Shown here one piece after another: positions 1 through 6,269 of a stretch of DNA of 7,667 nt. Each line of letters begins with the position of its first letter. Position 1 is the first letter of the stretch. Made by a program: the position numbers and the translations under genes. Under the pieces are notes generated by a model. That model worked only from the letters and a program-made list of their open reading frames with translations. It was not told where the DNA came from and made no database searches. The DNA is from Candidatus Omnitrophota bacterium (GTDB lineage Bacteria; Omnitrophota; Koll11; Zapsychrales; Zapsychraceae). The stretch covers positions 1-7,667 of the forward strand of contig JAGLMJ010000055.1 in assembly GCA_023140095.1 (NCBI GenBank). Reading direction: 5' to 3'.

Positions 1-2340
1 CCTGAATATGAATATTGGATCCTCAAGTCTCTGGGCGAGCTGAACAAAAAAGGATATATCTACCGCGGGCTTAAGCCGGTCAACTGGTGCTTTCGTTGCG
101 AGACGGCGCTGGCCGAGGCGGAAGTCGAGCACGAAGAACATACGTCGCCATCGGTTTACGTGAAGCTCGAAGTTGGTAATAAAGATATATTCAATGCGGG
201 AAAACTTGGTGATAAAAAAGTTTCCTTGTTGATTTGGACGACAACACCTTGGACGCTGATGGCTAATGTTGCGGTGGCGGTGCATGGCGCGTTTCAATAT
301 TCGTTAATCGATCTTGGGGACGAGGCGCTGATTATTGAGAGCTCGCTACGTGAACATGTTTTAAACAAAGCTGGAATTACGGAATTTAAAGTTCTGGAGG
401 AATTTTCCGGAGCACAGCTAACAGCTTTAGTTTATCAACATCCTTTTGATTTGAAGAGGCAGTGCCGGGTTGTCATTGCTGATTACGTAACCAAAGAAGA
501 TGGAACCGGGTTGGTGCATACCGCGCCGGGCCACGGACAGGAAGACTTTGAAACGGGCCTACGTCATAATTTGGACGTAATTATGCCAGTGGATGGACGA
601 GGAATTTACACGCAAGCCGCAAGTCGATATGTGGGTGAGCACGTGTTTAAGGCGAATGACAAGATTGTTGAAGACCTGCGCAGCGAGGGCGTTTTATTTG
701 CATCGGAAGATGTCAGCCACTCGTACCCGCATTGCTGGCGGTGCAAGGCGCCGATCATCTTCCGGGCGACCGAACAATGGTTTTTGAGGGTCGATCACGA
801 GGGCCTGCGGGGCAAACTCAAGGATGCGATCAAAAGTGATGTCCAGTGGATCCCGCCGTCGGGCGAGGAGCGCATTGCTGGAATGGTGGCAACCCGTCCC
901 GATTGGTGTCTCTCTCGTCAACGGCATTGGGGGGTTCCGATCCCCGCGCTTAAGTGCAAAGGCTGTGGCGGCGCGCATAAGCTCTTTTCAGAAGTGATCG
1001 ACCATTTTGCCGGGATCGTCAAAATTGAGGGGACCGACGCGTGGTTTAAAAGGGAAGCCAAAGACTTTGTCCCGGATGGGTTTACATGTCCCGATTGCGG
1101 AAAAGCGGAATTTGAGGGGACGAAAGATATTTTGGATGTTTGGTTCGACTCCGGCGTCAGTCACCAGGCGGTTGTTAAGACCAGGCTGCAGGACGAACTG
1201 CCGATTGATCTTTATTTGGAGGGATCTGATCAGCATCGCGGGTGGTTCCAGTCGTCATTGATCCCGGCGATTGCGATTGAAGGAACCCCGCCGTTTAAAT
1301 CTGTTCTGACCCACGGGTTTGTGGTCGATGGAGAAGGGCGCAAGATGTCAAAGTCCACGGGGAACGTGATCTCGCCGCTCGATATCATTAAAAATAGCGG
1401 GGCCGACATATTGAGGTTATGGGTCGTCTCAAGTCTTTACAATGAGGATATCCGGATCTCCAAAGAAACATTGGCCCGCCTGAGCGATGCGTACCGGAAG
1501 ATCCGTAACACGGTGCGGTATCTGCTTGGCAACCTCAACGACTTTGATCCTGACACGCAAATGCTGTCTTATGAGGATCTTCTGGACATTGACCGTTGGG
1601 CATTATACCGCTTAAAGTCAATGATCGAGCAAGTAAAAGAGAGCTTTGATAAATATGAATTTTCAAAGGTCTATAAGAATATATATTCATTCTGTAACGA
1701 GGATCTGTCCAGTTTTTATCTTGACATCCTCAAAGATCGGCTGTATACTTTTGCATCAAATTCGCAGGAAAGAAGGTCAGCACAAACAGTTCTTTTTTAT
1801 ATTCTTAATCATCTGGTGAGGATGATCTCACCTATTTTCTGCTTTACGGCCGAAGAGATCTTTCTGGCTATGCCGAAAGACGCCTCCATGCGGGATATTC
1901 AAAGTGCCCATTTATTGTCATGGCTGGACTGCCCGCAGGAATGGGGGGATGACGCGATCAGGGATCAATTCGCACTTTTAGTGGCTCTGCGCCCGCACGT
2001 TTTAAAGGCCCTCGAAGAGAAGCGCCGGACAGGAGAGATTGGAAGTTCTCTGGAGGCCAAGATCATCTTCAAGACGGCAAGTTCGAGGGACCTGCAATAT
2101 TTGGAGAAGAATGCGGATCGGCTTCCGTCAGTTTTTATCGTTTCACAGACTGAGGTTCTTAAGACTGAGAAGGTTGATCAGGGATTAAGTGAAGAATTCG
2201 CCAAGACCGAAATTGTTATCGAAAAAGCTGACGGTGTTAAATGTAGCCGTTGCTGGAACTATAAAACGGATTTAGGGCGAGATATTGAACATCAAACACT
2301 GTGCGCGTGCTGCACGGCAATCGTAAAGGAGTCCATTTAA
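1..2340 (+). CDS. ileS: Isoleucyl-tRNA synthetase (5'-truncated by window edge)
   Basis: Charges tRNA-Ile with isoleucine in the cytoplasm and hydrolyses mischarged Val-tRNA. The frame is open from base 1, so the GTG at 160 is internal; 779 C-terminal residues are present. The E. coli enzyme has about 940, so roughly 150-160 residues, including the HIGH motif, lie upstream. Visible landmarks in fragment numbering: KPVNWC near 26; TTTPWTL (80-86) and the editing-domain GTGLVHTAPGHG motif (168-179); DWCLSRQRHWG (301-311); a CxxC pair at C319/C322 and C363/C366, probably a zinc site; DVWFDSG (379-385); SDQHRGWF (409-416); KMSKS (448-452); a helical anticodon-binding region; and a C-terminal zinc finger C748, C751, C768, C771. 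The last feature is typical of the bacterial-type enzyme. It ends in TAA, which overlaps the next ATG by one base. No lesion is visible. Confidence 0.97.
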   Translation, partial: PEYEYWILKSLGELNKKGYIYRGLKPVNWCFRCETALAEAEVEHEEHTSPSVYVKLEVGNKDIFNAGKLGDKKVSLLIWTTTPWTLMANVAVAVHGAFQYSLIDLGDEALIIESSLREHVLNKAGITEFKVLEEFSGAQLTALVYQHPFDLKRQCRVVIADYVTKEDGTGLVHTAPGHGQEDFETGLRHNLDVIMPVDGRGIYTQAASRYVGEHVFKANDKIVEDLRSEGVLFASEDVSHSYPHCWRCKAPIIFRATEQWFLRVDHEGLRGKLKDAIKSDVQWIPPSGEERIAGMVATRPDWCLSRQRHWGVPIPALKCKGCGGAHKLFSEVIDHFAGIVKIEGTDAWFKREAKDFVPDGFTCPDCGKAEFEGTKDILDVWFDSGVSHQAVVKTRLQDELPIDLYLEGSDQHRGWFQSSLIPAIAIEGTPPFKSVLTHGFVVDGEGRKMSKSTGNVISPLDIIKNSGADILRLWVVSSLYNEDIRISKETLARLSDAYRKIRNTVRYLLGNLNDFDPDTQMLSYEDLLDIDRWALYRLKSMIEQVKESFDKYEFSKVYKNIYSFCNEDLSSFYLDILKDRLYTFASNSQERRSAQTVLFYILNHLVRMISPIFCFTAEEIFLAMPKDASMRDIQSAHLLSWLDCPQEWGDDAIRDQFALLVALRPHVLKALEEKRRTGEIGSSLEAKIIFKTASSRDLQYLEKNADRLPSVFIVSQTEVLKTEKVDQGLSEEFAKTEIVIEKADGVKCSRCWNYKTDLGRDIEHQTLCACCTAIVKESI
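2327..2331 (+). promoter_or_regulatory. Shine-Dalgarno of the TraR/DksA-type gene
   Basis: AGGAG lies 8 bases before the ATG at 2340, inside the end of ileS. It decides the start: the longer frame opening with GTG at 2301 would sit deep in ileS and add 13 residues with no family resemblance. Confidence 0.8.
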
Positions 2341-2723
2341 TGCCCGTAAAGAATTTAGACGAGAAAAAATTAGATTACTATAAAAACCTTTTATTGAAGC
2401 TTAAAGGAAGTTTTCTGCACGATATCACGAACATGTCGAAAGACCCTGGATCACAAAACGGCGATTCAGGCGATATTTCTGGGCATGTTTTGCATATGGC
2501 CGACGTTGCCACGGACATGTATGACCGCGAATTTAATTTAGGCCTTGCCTCAAGCGAACGGGAAGTGCTCAAAAAGATCGAGCAGGCCCTTAAACGTATT
2601 GAAGAAAAATCTTTCGGTGCCTGTGTGGAATGCGAAAAGTCTATCCCGAGCGCGCGTCTCAAAGCACTCCCATACACTGAAACCTGCCTCAAATGCCAGG
2701 AAAAGATTGAAACCGCGAAATGA
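2340..2723 (+). CDS. TraR/DksA-family C4 zinc-finger protein
   Basis: The product is 127 residues, shorter than E. coli DksA (151). Family members such as DksA bind in the RNA polymerase secondary channel and modulate initiation, often with ppGpp; that role is inferred here. The C-terminal half resembles DksA closely: a helix with EFNLGLASSERE (64-75), KIEQALKRIEE, then a finger C95-x2-C98-x17-C116-x2-C119, the same spacing as in DksA. The N-terminal helix region is short and the loop around 34-50 is rich in G, D and S. The acidic residues at the presumed coiled-coil tip (ADVATD, 54-59) do not line up exactly with the DxxDxA of E. coli DksA, so it may be a paralogue with a different activity. 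The ATG overlaps the ileS TAA by one base (TAATG), and its own TGA overlaps the lspA ATG (ATGA), so translation is probably coupled on both sides. Confidence 0.9.
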   Translation: MPVKNLDEKKLDYYKNLLLKLKGSFLHDITNMSKDPGSQNGDSGDISGHVLHMADVATDMYDREFNLGLASSEREVLKKIEQALKRIEEKSFGACVECEKSIPSARLKALPYTETCLKCQEKIETAK

Positions 2724-3202
2724 AGGATTTGACACGGGCGCAGTTCGACATTTTTTTTGCGTTGACTACAACGTTTTCTGTTGTTATTGTTGACCGGGTC
2801 ACAAAATTATTCTTTTCCGAACAACTTTCTTATGGCGAATCACTGCCGATCATCCGAAATGTCCTGCATATGACGCTCGTACACAATACGGGCATCGCTT
2901 TTGGTTTTTTTAAGGATCAGGGAATTGTTTTCATTGTGATTCCGATCATCGCGATCTTTCTGCTGGTATTCAATATTTATTACTACCGGCAGAACAATGA
3001 GGCATTGAGCCGGGTTTATATTGGCGCGTTTTCTCTCATACTCGGCGGAGCGATCGGGAATCTTATTGACCGCATTGTTTACGGCCATGTCATTGATTTC
3101 ATTGATTTCCGTGTCTGGCCGGTCTTTAACATTGCCGATAGCGCGATCACTATCGGCGCAATTATGGTTGCTTTTAAATGTTTTCGATTATCTGCAAAAT
3201 AG
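2720..3202 (+). CDS. lspA: Lipoprotein signal peptidase (signal peptidase II)
   Basis: Inner-membrane aspartic protease that removes the signal peptide from diacylglyceryl-modified prolipoproteins. The 160-residue length is normal for the family. Four hydrophobic segments are visible (about 10-28, 67-87, 98-116 and 135-155). Conserved blocks are D25-x2-TK, NTGIAFGFF (56-64), GGAIGNLIDR with catalytic D117, and VFNIADSAITIG with catalytic D140; the two aspartates correspond to D114 and D141 of the E. coli enzyme. The VIDFIDF segment between them is encoded by a tandem ATTGATTTC, a common family motif rather than a repeat element. The start overlaps the previous stop as ATGA. The nearest AGGAA is about 17 bases upstream, too far for a good Shine-Dalgarno, so re-initiation by coupling is likely. 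The substrate-producing enzyme Lgt is encoded next. Confidence 0.97.
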   Translation: MKDLTRAQFDIFFALTTTFSVVIVDRVTKLFFSEQLSYGESLPIIRNVLHMTLVHNTGIAFGFFKDQGIVFIVIPIIAIFLLVFNIYYYRQNNEALSRVYIGAFSLILGGAIGNLIDRIVYGHVIDFIDFRVWPVFNIADSAITIGAIMVAFKCFRLSAK

Positions 3203-4095
3203 GACCTCTGAGCACCTCTACCTATGCGGTCGTCGTTGCGACCATTGCGGGGGCGGGTATTGCGGTTTTATTCGTTACGGCCCTCCTGGGACGCATGAAG
3301 AGAGAGGTTGTCGCAGCCGTTCTTTTTTGGACGGTTTTTCTTTCCGTTTTGGCCATGATCCCTCTGCTTACGCCGGTCACGATCTATTCTTACGGGTTAA
3401 TGCTTGCTATCGCTGTTGTTGTATGCACCTCAATGCTCGCCGGGGATGCCCGCCGGAAAGGCATCAAGGTCGATATTATTTTTGATTTGGTCTTCTGGGT
3501 TATTGTGGGCGGGATCATCGGGGCACGCCTTTTATATATTTTGCTCAATTACCGCTTTTTTCTCGACAATCCCAATGAGATCATTATGATCCAGAACGGC
3601 GGCCTGGCCTGGCAAGGAGGATTGATCCTCGGAGCTATGGCGGGGGCTTCGTTGGTCAAGAAGAAAAAATTATTCCTTCCTGAGATCCTTGATCTTTGCG
3701 CTCCTTATCTTGCGCTCGGCCAAGCGATCGGGAGGGTCGGATGTTTCCTCAACGGCTGTTGCTACGGCAAGCCGGTCGAAGGAGGCATTTATTTTCCCAT
3801 TCATAAAGCGTATCTGCATCCGACCCAGCTTTATTGTTCCGGCGGGCTTTTTATTATTTTTCTTATTCTCAAGCGGTATCAGAGATCTTCGTCGATCCCC
3901 GGCCTTGTTTTTGCTTCGTACCTTATCCTGGCGTCGGCCTTGAGGTTTGGGGTGGAGTTTTTCCGGGCGGACCATGAAGTCTTCTTTTTCGGATTCAGCA
4001 TCTTTCAGTTTGTTTGTGCCGGCATTTTAATGTTCGCGTTCGGTTTTGCCTATCTCATGCTGATCAAGCATTCCAATCCGGAAGATCCCCTTTAA
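3178..4095 (+). CDS. lgt: Prolipoprotein diacylglyceryl transferase with extra N-terminal two-helix segment
   Basis: Integral-membrane enzyme that transfers diacylglyceryl from phosphatidylglycerol to the lipobox cysteine, the step before LspA. Family blocks: TIYSYGLML (68-76), ARRKGI (91-96), GGIIGARLLY (111-120), NGGLAWQGGL (140-149), GRVGCFLNGCCYGKP (185-199) with R186 matching the essential Arg143 of E. coli, YLHPTQLY (212-219) and VEFFR (259-263). At 305 residues it exceeds the usual 250-290. Lgt normally begins just before the IYSYG motif, but here about 60 residues precede it. They contain a second IGP...TY start-like motif and appear to duplicate helices 1-2 (see findings). The ATG at 3178 lies 25 bases inside lspA and has no visible Shine-Dalgarno. 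In-frame ATGs at 3295 and 3355 are alternatives; 3355 would give a 246-residue, near-canonical protein. I prefer 3178 because the extra sequence itself looks like an Lgt N terminus. Confidence 0.94.
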   Translation: MFSIICKIGPLSTSTYAVVVATIAGAGIAVLFVTALLGRMKREVVAAVLFWTVFLSVLAMIPLLTPVTIYSYGLMLAIAVVVCTSMLAGDARRKGIKVDIIFDLVFWVIVGGIIGARLLYILLNYRFFLDNPNEIIMIQNGGLAWQGGLILGAMAGASLVKKKKLFLPEILDLCAPYLALGQAIGRVGCFLNGCCYGKPVEGGIYFPIHKAYLHPTQLYCSGGLFIIFLILKRYQRSSSIPGLVFASYLILASALRFGVEFFRADHEVFFFGFSIFQFVCAGILMFAFGFAYLMLIKHSNPEDPL

Positions 4096-4174
4096 TTCCG
4101 TACTTCGTCGTTTGTACTTCGTACTTAGAAATTTAAATAGGCTATTCGAAGTACGATGTACGACATACGAAAAT
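4094..4174. repeat. Large imperfect inverted repeat (REP-like intergenic element)
   Basis: The arms at 4094-4121 and 4147-4174 are each 28 bases, and about 21 of 28 positions pair; the loop is 25 bases and AT-rich. GTACTTCG occurs at 4100-4107 and 4114-4121, and its complement CGAAGTAC at 4147-4154, with further GTAC words between. The left arm begins in the lgt stop codon. No T-run follows, so it does not look like a simple intrinsic terminator. It resembles intergenic REP-type palindromes, but that label is inference. Confidence 0.6.
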
Positions 4175-4177
4175 AGG

Positions 4178-4204
4178 GGCTGGGAGCCGACACTTGGAAG
4201 TGTC
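4178..4204. repeat. Two adjacent short hairpins
   Basis: GGCT-GGG-AGCC (4178-4188) is followed directly by GACACTT-GG-AAGTGTC (4189-4204), whose arms match perfectly over 7 bases. There is no T-run downstream. They lie in the leader before the pseudouridine synthase gene and could shape the mRNA 5' region or belong to the neighbouring palindrome. Confidence 0.5.
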
Positions 4205-4250
4205 CATGCATGATCCGAACAATACACTTTAAAGGTTCCGGAAAAATTTC

Positions 4251-5156
4251 ATGGCGACACATATTCTTAAAGTTGATGAAGCGCATGACCATCTGCGGCT
4301 GGATGTTTTTCTTACGCAGGTCCTTCCCGATGTTCCTTCCCGGACCTTTGTCCAAAAACTTATTGATTTCGGTCATGTCCGCGTGAATGAAACCGCGGTG
4401 AAATCCCACCACAAAATTGTTACGGGTGATGACATTCACGTTGATATCCCCAAGGATTTCTCAACGCCGCAATATATTCAACCCGAAAACATTCCCTTAG
4501 ATGTTTTTTATGAAGATGAGTATTTGATCGTTGTGAATAAGCCTAGAGGCATGATGGTGCACCCGGCGCAAGGGTGTTATACGGGCACGCTGGTCAATGC
4601 CTTGCTGCATCATTCGGTGAAGTTATCCCAGGTCAATGAGGAAATGCGCCCGGGGATTGTTCACCGGCTAGATAAGGAAACATCCGGGCTGTTGTTAGTC
4701 GCCAAAGACAATATCACGCATACAAAATTAGCCAAGCAGTTTGCGCGTCACGAGGTTAAGAAAAAGTATATTGCCCTGGTTGAAGGGGAGATCGAATTTG
4801 ACGAAGGTGTCGTCAATGTCCCGATCGGGCGGCATCCGCGGCATCGAGAAAAGAAGGCGGTGCAATTCGACGACAGCGCCAAAGAATCGACGACTTTTTA
4901 CCGCGTGATCAAGAGGGAGAAGGGGGTTACGCTTGTCGCGTTGTTCCCAAAAACCGGGCGGACCCATCAGCTTCGGGTCCACATGTCGTATTTGAAGCAT
5001 TCGATATTAGGCGATGATAAATACGGAAAAGGCAAAAGCTTTCCGAGGCTTGCTCTGCACGCGCAATCGATCGGTTTCCGCCATCCGCAAACGAAGAAAT
5101 ATCTGGAACTTTCTTCGCGGCCGCCGCGGGAATTCTTTTCAAAGGTCAGCCTATAG
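4251..5156 (+). CDS. rluD: RluA-family 23S rRNA pseudouridine synthase (RluD-like)
   Basis: Isomerises uridines to pseudouridine in structured RNA; RluD itself modifies helix 69 of 23S rRNA. The 301 residues contain an N-terminal S4 RNA-binding domain (about 13-70, with RLDVFL, SRTFVQKLI and HVRVN), then the synthase fold: YLIVVNKPRGMMVHP (91-105), the catalytic motif RPGIVHRLDKETSG (133-146) with nucleophile D141, KKYIALVEG (171-179), a basic GRHPRHREKKA (193-203), KTGRTHQLRVHM (234-245) and LALHA (267-271). It is intact and of normal length. The exact RNA target, and RluD versus RluC or RluA assignment, cannot be settled from motifs. The start has only a weak GGA at 4240-4242 as Shine-Dalgarno. 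It is separated from lgt by a structured 155-base gap, so it may share that transcript or be transcribed separately. An lspA/rluD-type neighbourhood is also known from Firmicutes. Confidence 0.92.
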   Translation: MATHILKVDEAHDHLRLDVFLTQVLPDVPSRTFVQKLIDFGHVRVNETAVKSHHKIVTGDDIHVDIPKDFSTPQYIQPENIPLDVFYEDEYLIVVNKPRGMMVHPAQGCYTGTLVNALLHHSVKLSQVNEEMRPGIVHRLDKETSGLLLVAKDNITHTKLAKQFARHEVKKKYIALVEGEIEFDEGVVNVPIGRHPRHREKKAVQFDDSAKESTTFYRVIKREKGVTLVALFPKTGRTHQLRVHMSYLKHSILGDDKYGKGKSFPRLALHAQSIGFRHPQTKKYLELSSRPPREFFSKVSL

Positions 5157-5209
5157 TTTTTTGCGCGGATCATGTCCGATGTTCCTGGAAAGCGGGAAGA
5201 AATCAGATA

Positions 5210-5234
5210 AGGAACTTTACTTGTTCCTGTTTTT
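5210..5234 (+). terminator. Weak intrinsic-terminator-like hairpin
   Basis: AGGAAC (5210-5215) and GTTCCT (5223-5228) form a 6-bp stem with a 7-base loop, followed by GTTTTT and more A/T. The position fits the end of the rluD-like transcript. The stem is short with three G-C pairs, so termination may be inefficient. It overlaps the putative promoter below. Confidence 0.4.
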
Positions 5235-5243
5235 AATTATAAT
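5216..5243 (+). promoter_or_regulatory. Sigma70-type promoter for the coiled-coil protein/aroA unit
   Basis: A perfect -10 hexamer TATAAT lies at 5238-5243, with TTTACT (5216-5221, four of six consensus bases) 16 bases upstream. A start near 5250 would leave a leader of about 40 bases before the ATG at 5292. The spacer is AT-rich, so chance cannot be excluded. Confidence 0.5.
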
Positions 5244-5280
5244 ATGAATGACATACGTAATCTGCTAACACCATTATTCT

Positions 5281-5289
5281 AGGAAGGGG
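5281..5289 (+). promoter_or_regulatory. Strong Shine-Dalgarno before the coiled-coil gene
   Basis: AGGAAGGGG ends two bases before the ATG at 5292; its AGGA portion begins 11 bases upstream. This is the clearest ribosome site in the second half of the window and fixes the start of the gene. Confidence 0.75.
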
Positions 5290-5291
5290 CC

Positions 5292-6269
5292 ATGAACTCT
5301 TCAGGAAAAGTTTTAACGATATTTCTAGTCATCATCGCGATCCTCCTCATTTCTTTAACGGCTATTTCATTGTTTTTCTTCCAAAAAGAGACCGAGCGGC
5401 GAAAGCTGAGTGAAGCGACTTTAGAAGAATTCCGGTCTGAAAAAACAAATCTGGAAGAAAGCCTTAAAGAGATCAAAAAACAGAATTTTCTCCTTCAGGA
5501 AAAAAATAAGGAAGCTGACGAGAGGGTCAATGATATGTCGGATGAGTTAGAGTTGGAAAAAGGATTGCGGGAGGAGATGAAGATCGAGACGGCCGCCCTG
5601 CAGGAGCAAATCGAAGGGATTCTTTCGGAAAAGGAAGAACTTTCCGAGGAGATCGAGGTTAAGGAGGAATTGCAGGAAAAGCTGATGGCGAACATTGAAG
5701 CTTCGGAGCAGAAGATCAAGGAATTGAGAGAGCAATTAGAAGCGGAAAAAGAACGCGTTAAAGAATTAGGCGAGCTGTATGAGAAGAAACAAGAGGAGCT
5801 GTCTGAATTAGAAAAAAAGGTATCATCGGAACCGCAGGCTGCAGAAGAACGATCTTCTTATACAGCTATTCCTGAGGAAACGGATTACTTGCCGGATGAA
5901 AATACGGACAGGCGGGTGACAAGTTTTGGTGTTGAGTTAGAAGAGATTGTTGTTATCCCCGGGGAGGCTATTGGCGGAAAAAAAATTCCTGATGTTCAGG
6001 AGGTGCCCGTCAAAGCGCCTGTGATCGTTTTTGACCGGGATTCGGAAGGGCGCGTATTGAGCGTCGATGTCGAAACAGAGTTTGTCATTGTCAGCCTCGG
6101 AGAAATGGATGGCATTGAGATCGGCGATATTTTGTCCGTCTATCGCGATAAAGACTACGTTGGCGATCTTAGAATAACGCGGCTTCAGCCCGAGATGGCC
6201 GCGGCTGACCTGGTTCCGCCGTTCTCGATCAAAGGGGTTCAGAAGAACGATCAAGTCAAAGCGAAATAA
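5292..6269 (+). CDS. Membrane-anchored coiled-coil protein with small C-terminal beta-type domain; function unknown
   Basis: I do not recognise a named family. The 325 residues divide into a short N terminus, one hydrophobic helix (about 7-30) that could be a membrane anchor or uncleaved signal, a long Glu/Lys-rich heptad region (about 33-178), a Pro/Glu-rich linker (about 179-245), and a compact C-terminal domain (about 250-322). That domain reads GRVLSVD...VIVSLGEMDGIEIGDILSVYR...VGDLRITRLQ...GVQKNDQV, a pattern resembling small beta-barrel domains such as the FlgT C-terminal domain; this is memory-based. No cysteine is present. The anchor plus coiled coil plus beta domain recalls MreC topology, but the C-terminal domain is much shorter than that of MreC. 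Side-of-membrane is uncertain: positive charges flank both ends of the helix. It has its own promoter-like sequence and strong Shine-Dalgarno, and its TAA overlaps the aroA ATG (TAATG). Confidence 0.85.
   Translation: MNSSGKVLTIFLVIIAILLISLTAISLFFFQKETERRKLSEATLEEFRSEKTNLEESLKEIKKQNFLLQEKNKEADERVNDMSDELELEKGLREEMKIETAALQEQIEGILSEKEELSEEIEVKEELQEKLMANIEASEQKIKELREQLEAEKERVKELGELYEKKQEELSELEKKVSSEPQAAEERSSYTAIPEETDYLPDENTDRRVTSFGVELEEIVVIPGEAIGGKKIPDVQEVPVKAPVIVFDRDSEGRVLSVDVETEFVIVSLGEMDGIEIGDILSVYRDKDYVGDLRITRLQPEMAAADLVPPFSIKGVQKNDQVKAK

Noticed and set aside
160..162. GTG as the start of ileS
   Set aside because: The frame continues upstream to base 1 with synthetase sequence (KPVNWC, ETALAEAEVE), so this GTG is an internal valine codon.
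694..1236. Minus-strand open frames within ileS
   Set aside because: They lie opposite well-conserved synthetase motifs, start without Shine-Dalgarno sequences and have no recognisable family.
3092..3109. Tandem ATTGATTTC in lspA
   Set aside because: It encodes IDFIDF, a usual family motif near the active site, so it reflects the protein rather than a DNA element.
3021..3485. Plus-strand frame across the lspA-lgt junction (154 codons)
   Set aside because: Rich in Arg, Ser and Cys without pattern, in a different frame from two clearly real genes; a shadow frame.
4094..4174. CRISPR-like repeats
   Set aside because: The repeated words are short, in inverted orientation and without regular spacers; there is no array and no cas gene.
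5154..5162. T-run at the rluD-like stop codon as terminator
   Set aside because: No stable stem immediately precedes it; the GC-rich palindrome near 5117-5130 is too far upstream.
5221..5226. TTGTTC as the -35 box for TATAAT at 5238
   Set aside because: The spacing would be only 11 bases, too short for a sigma70 promoter.
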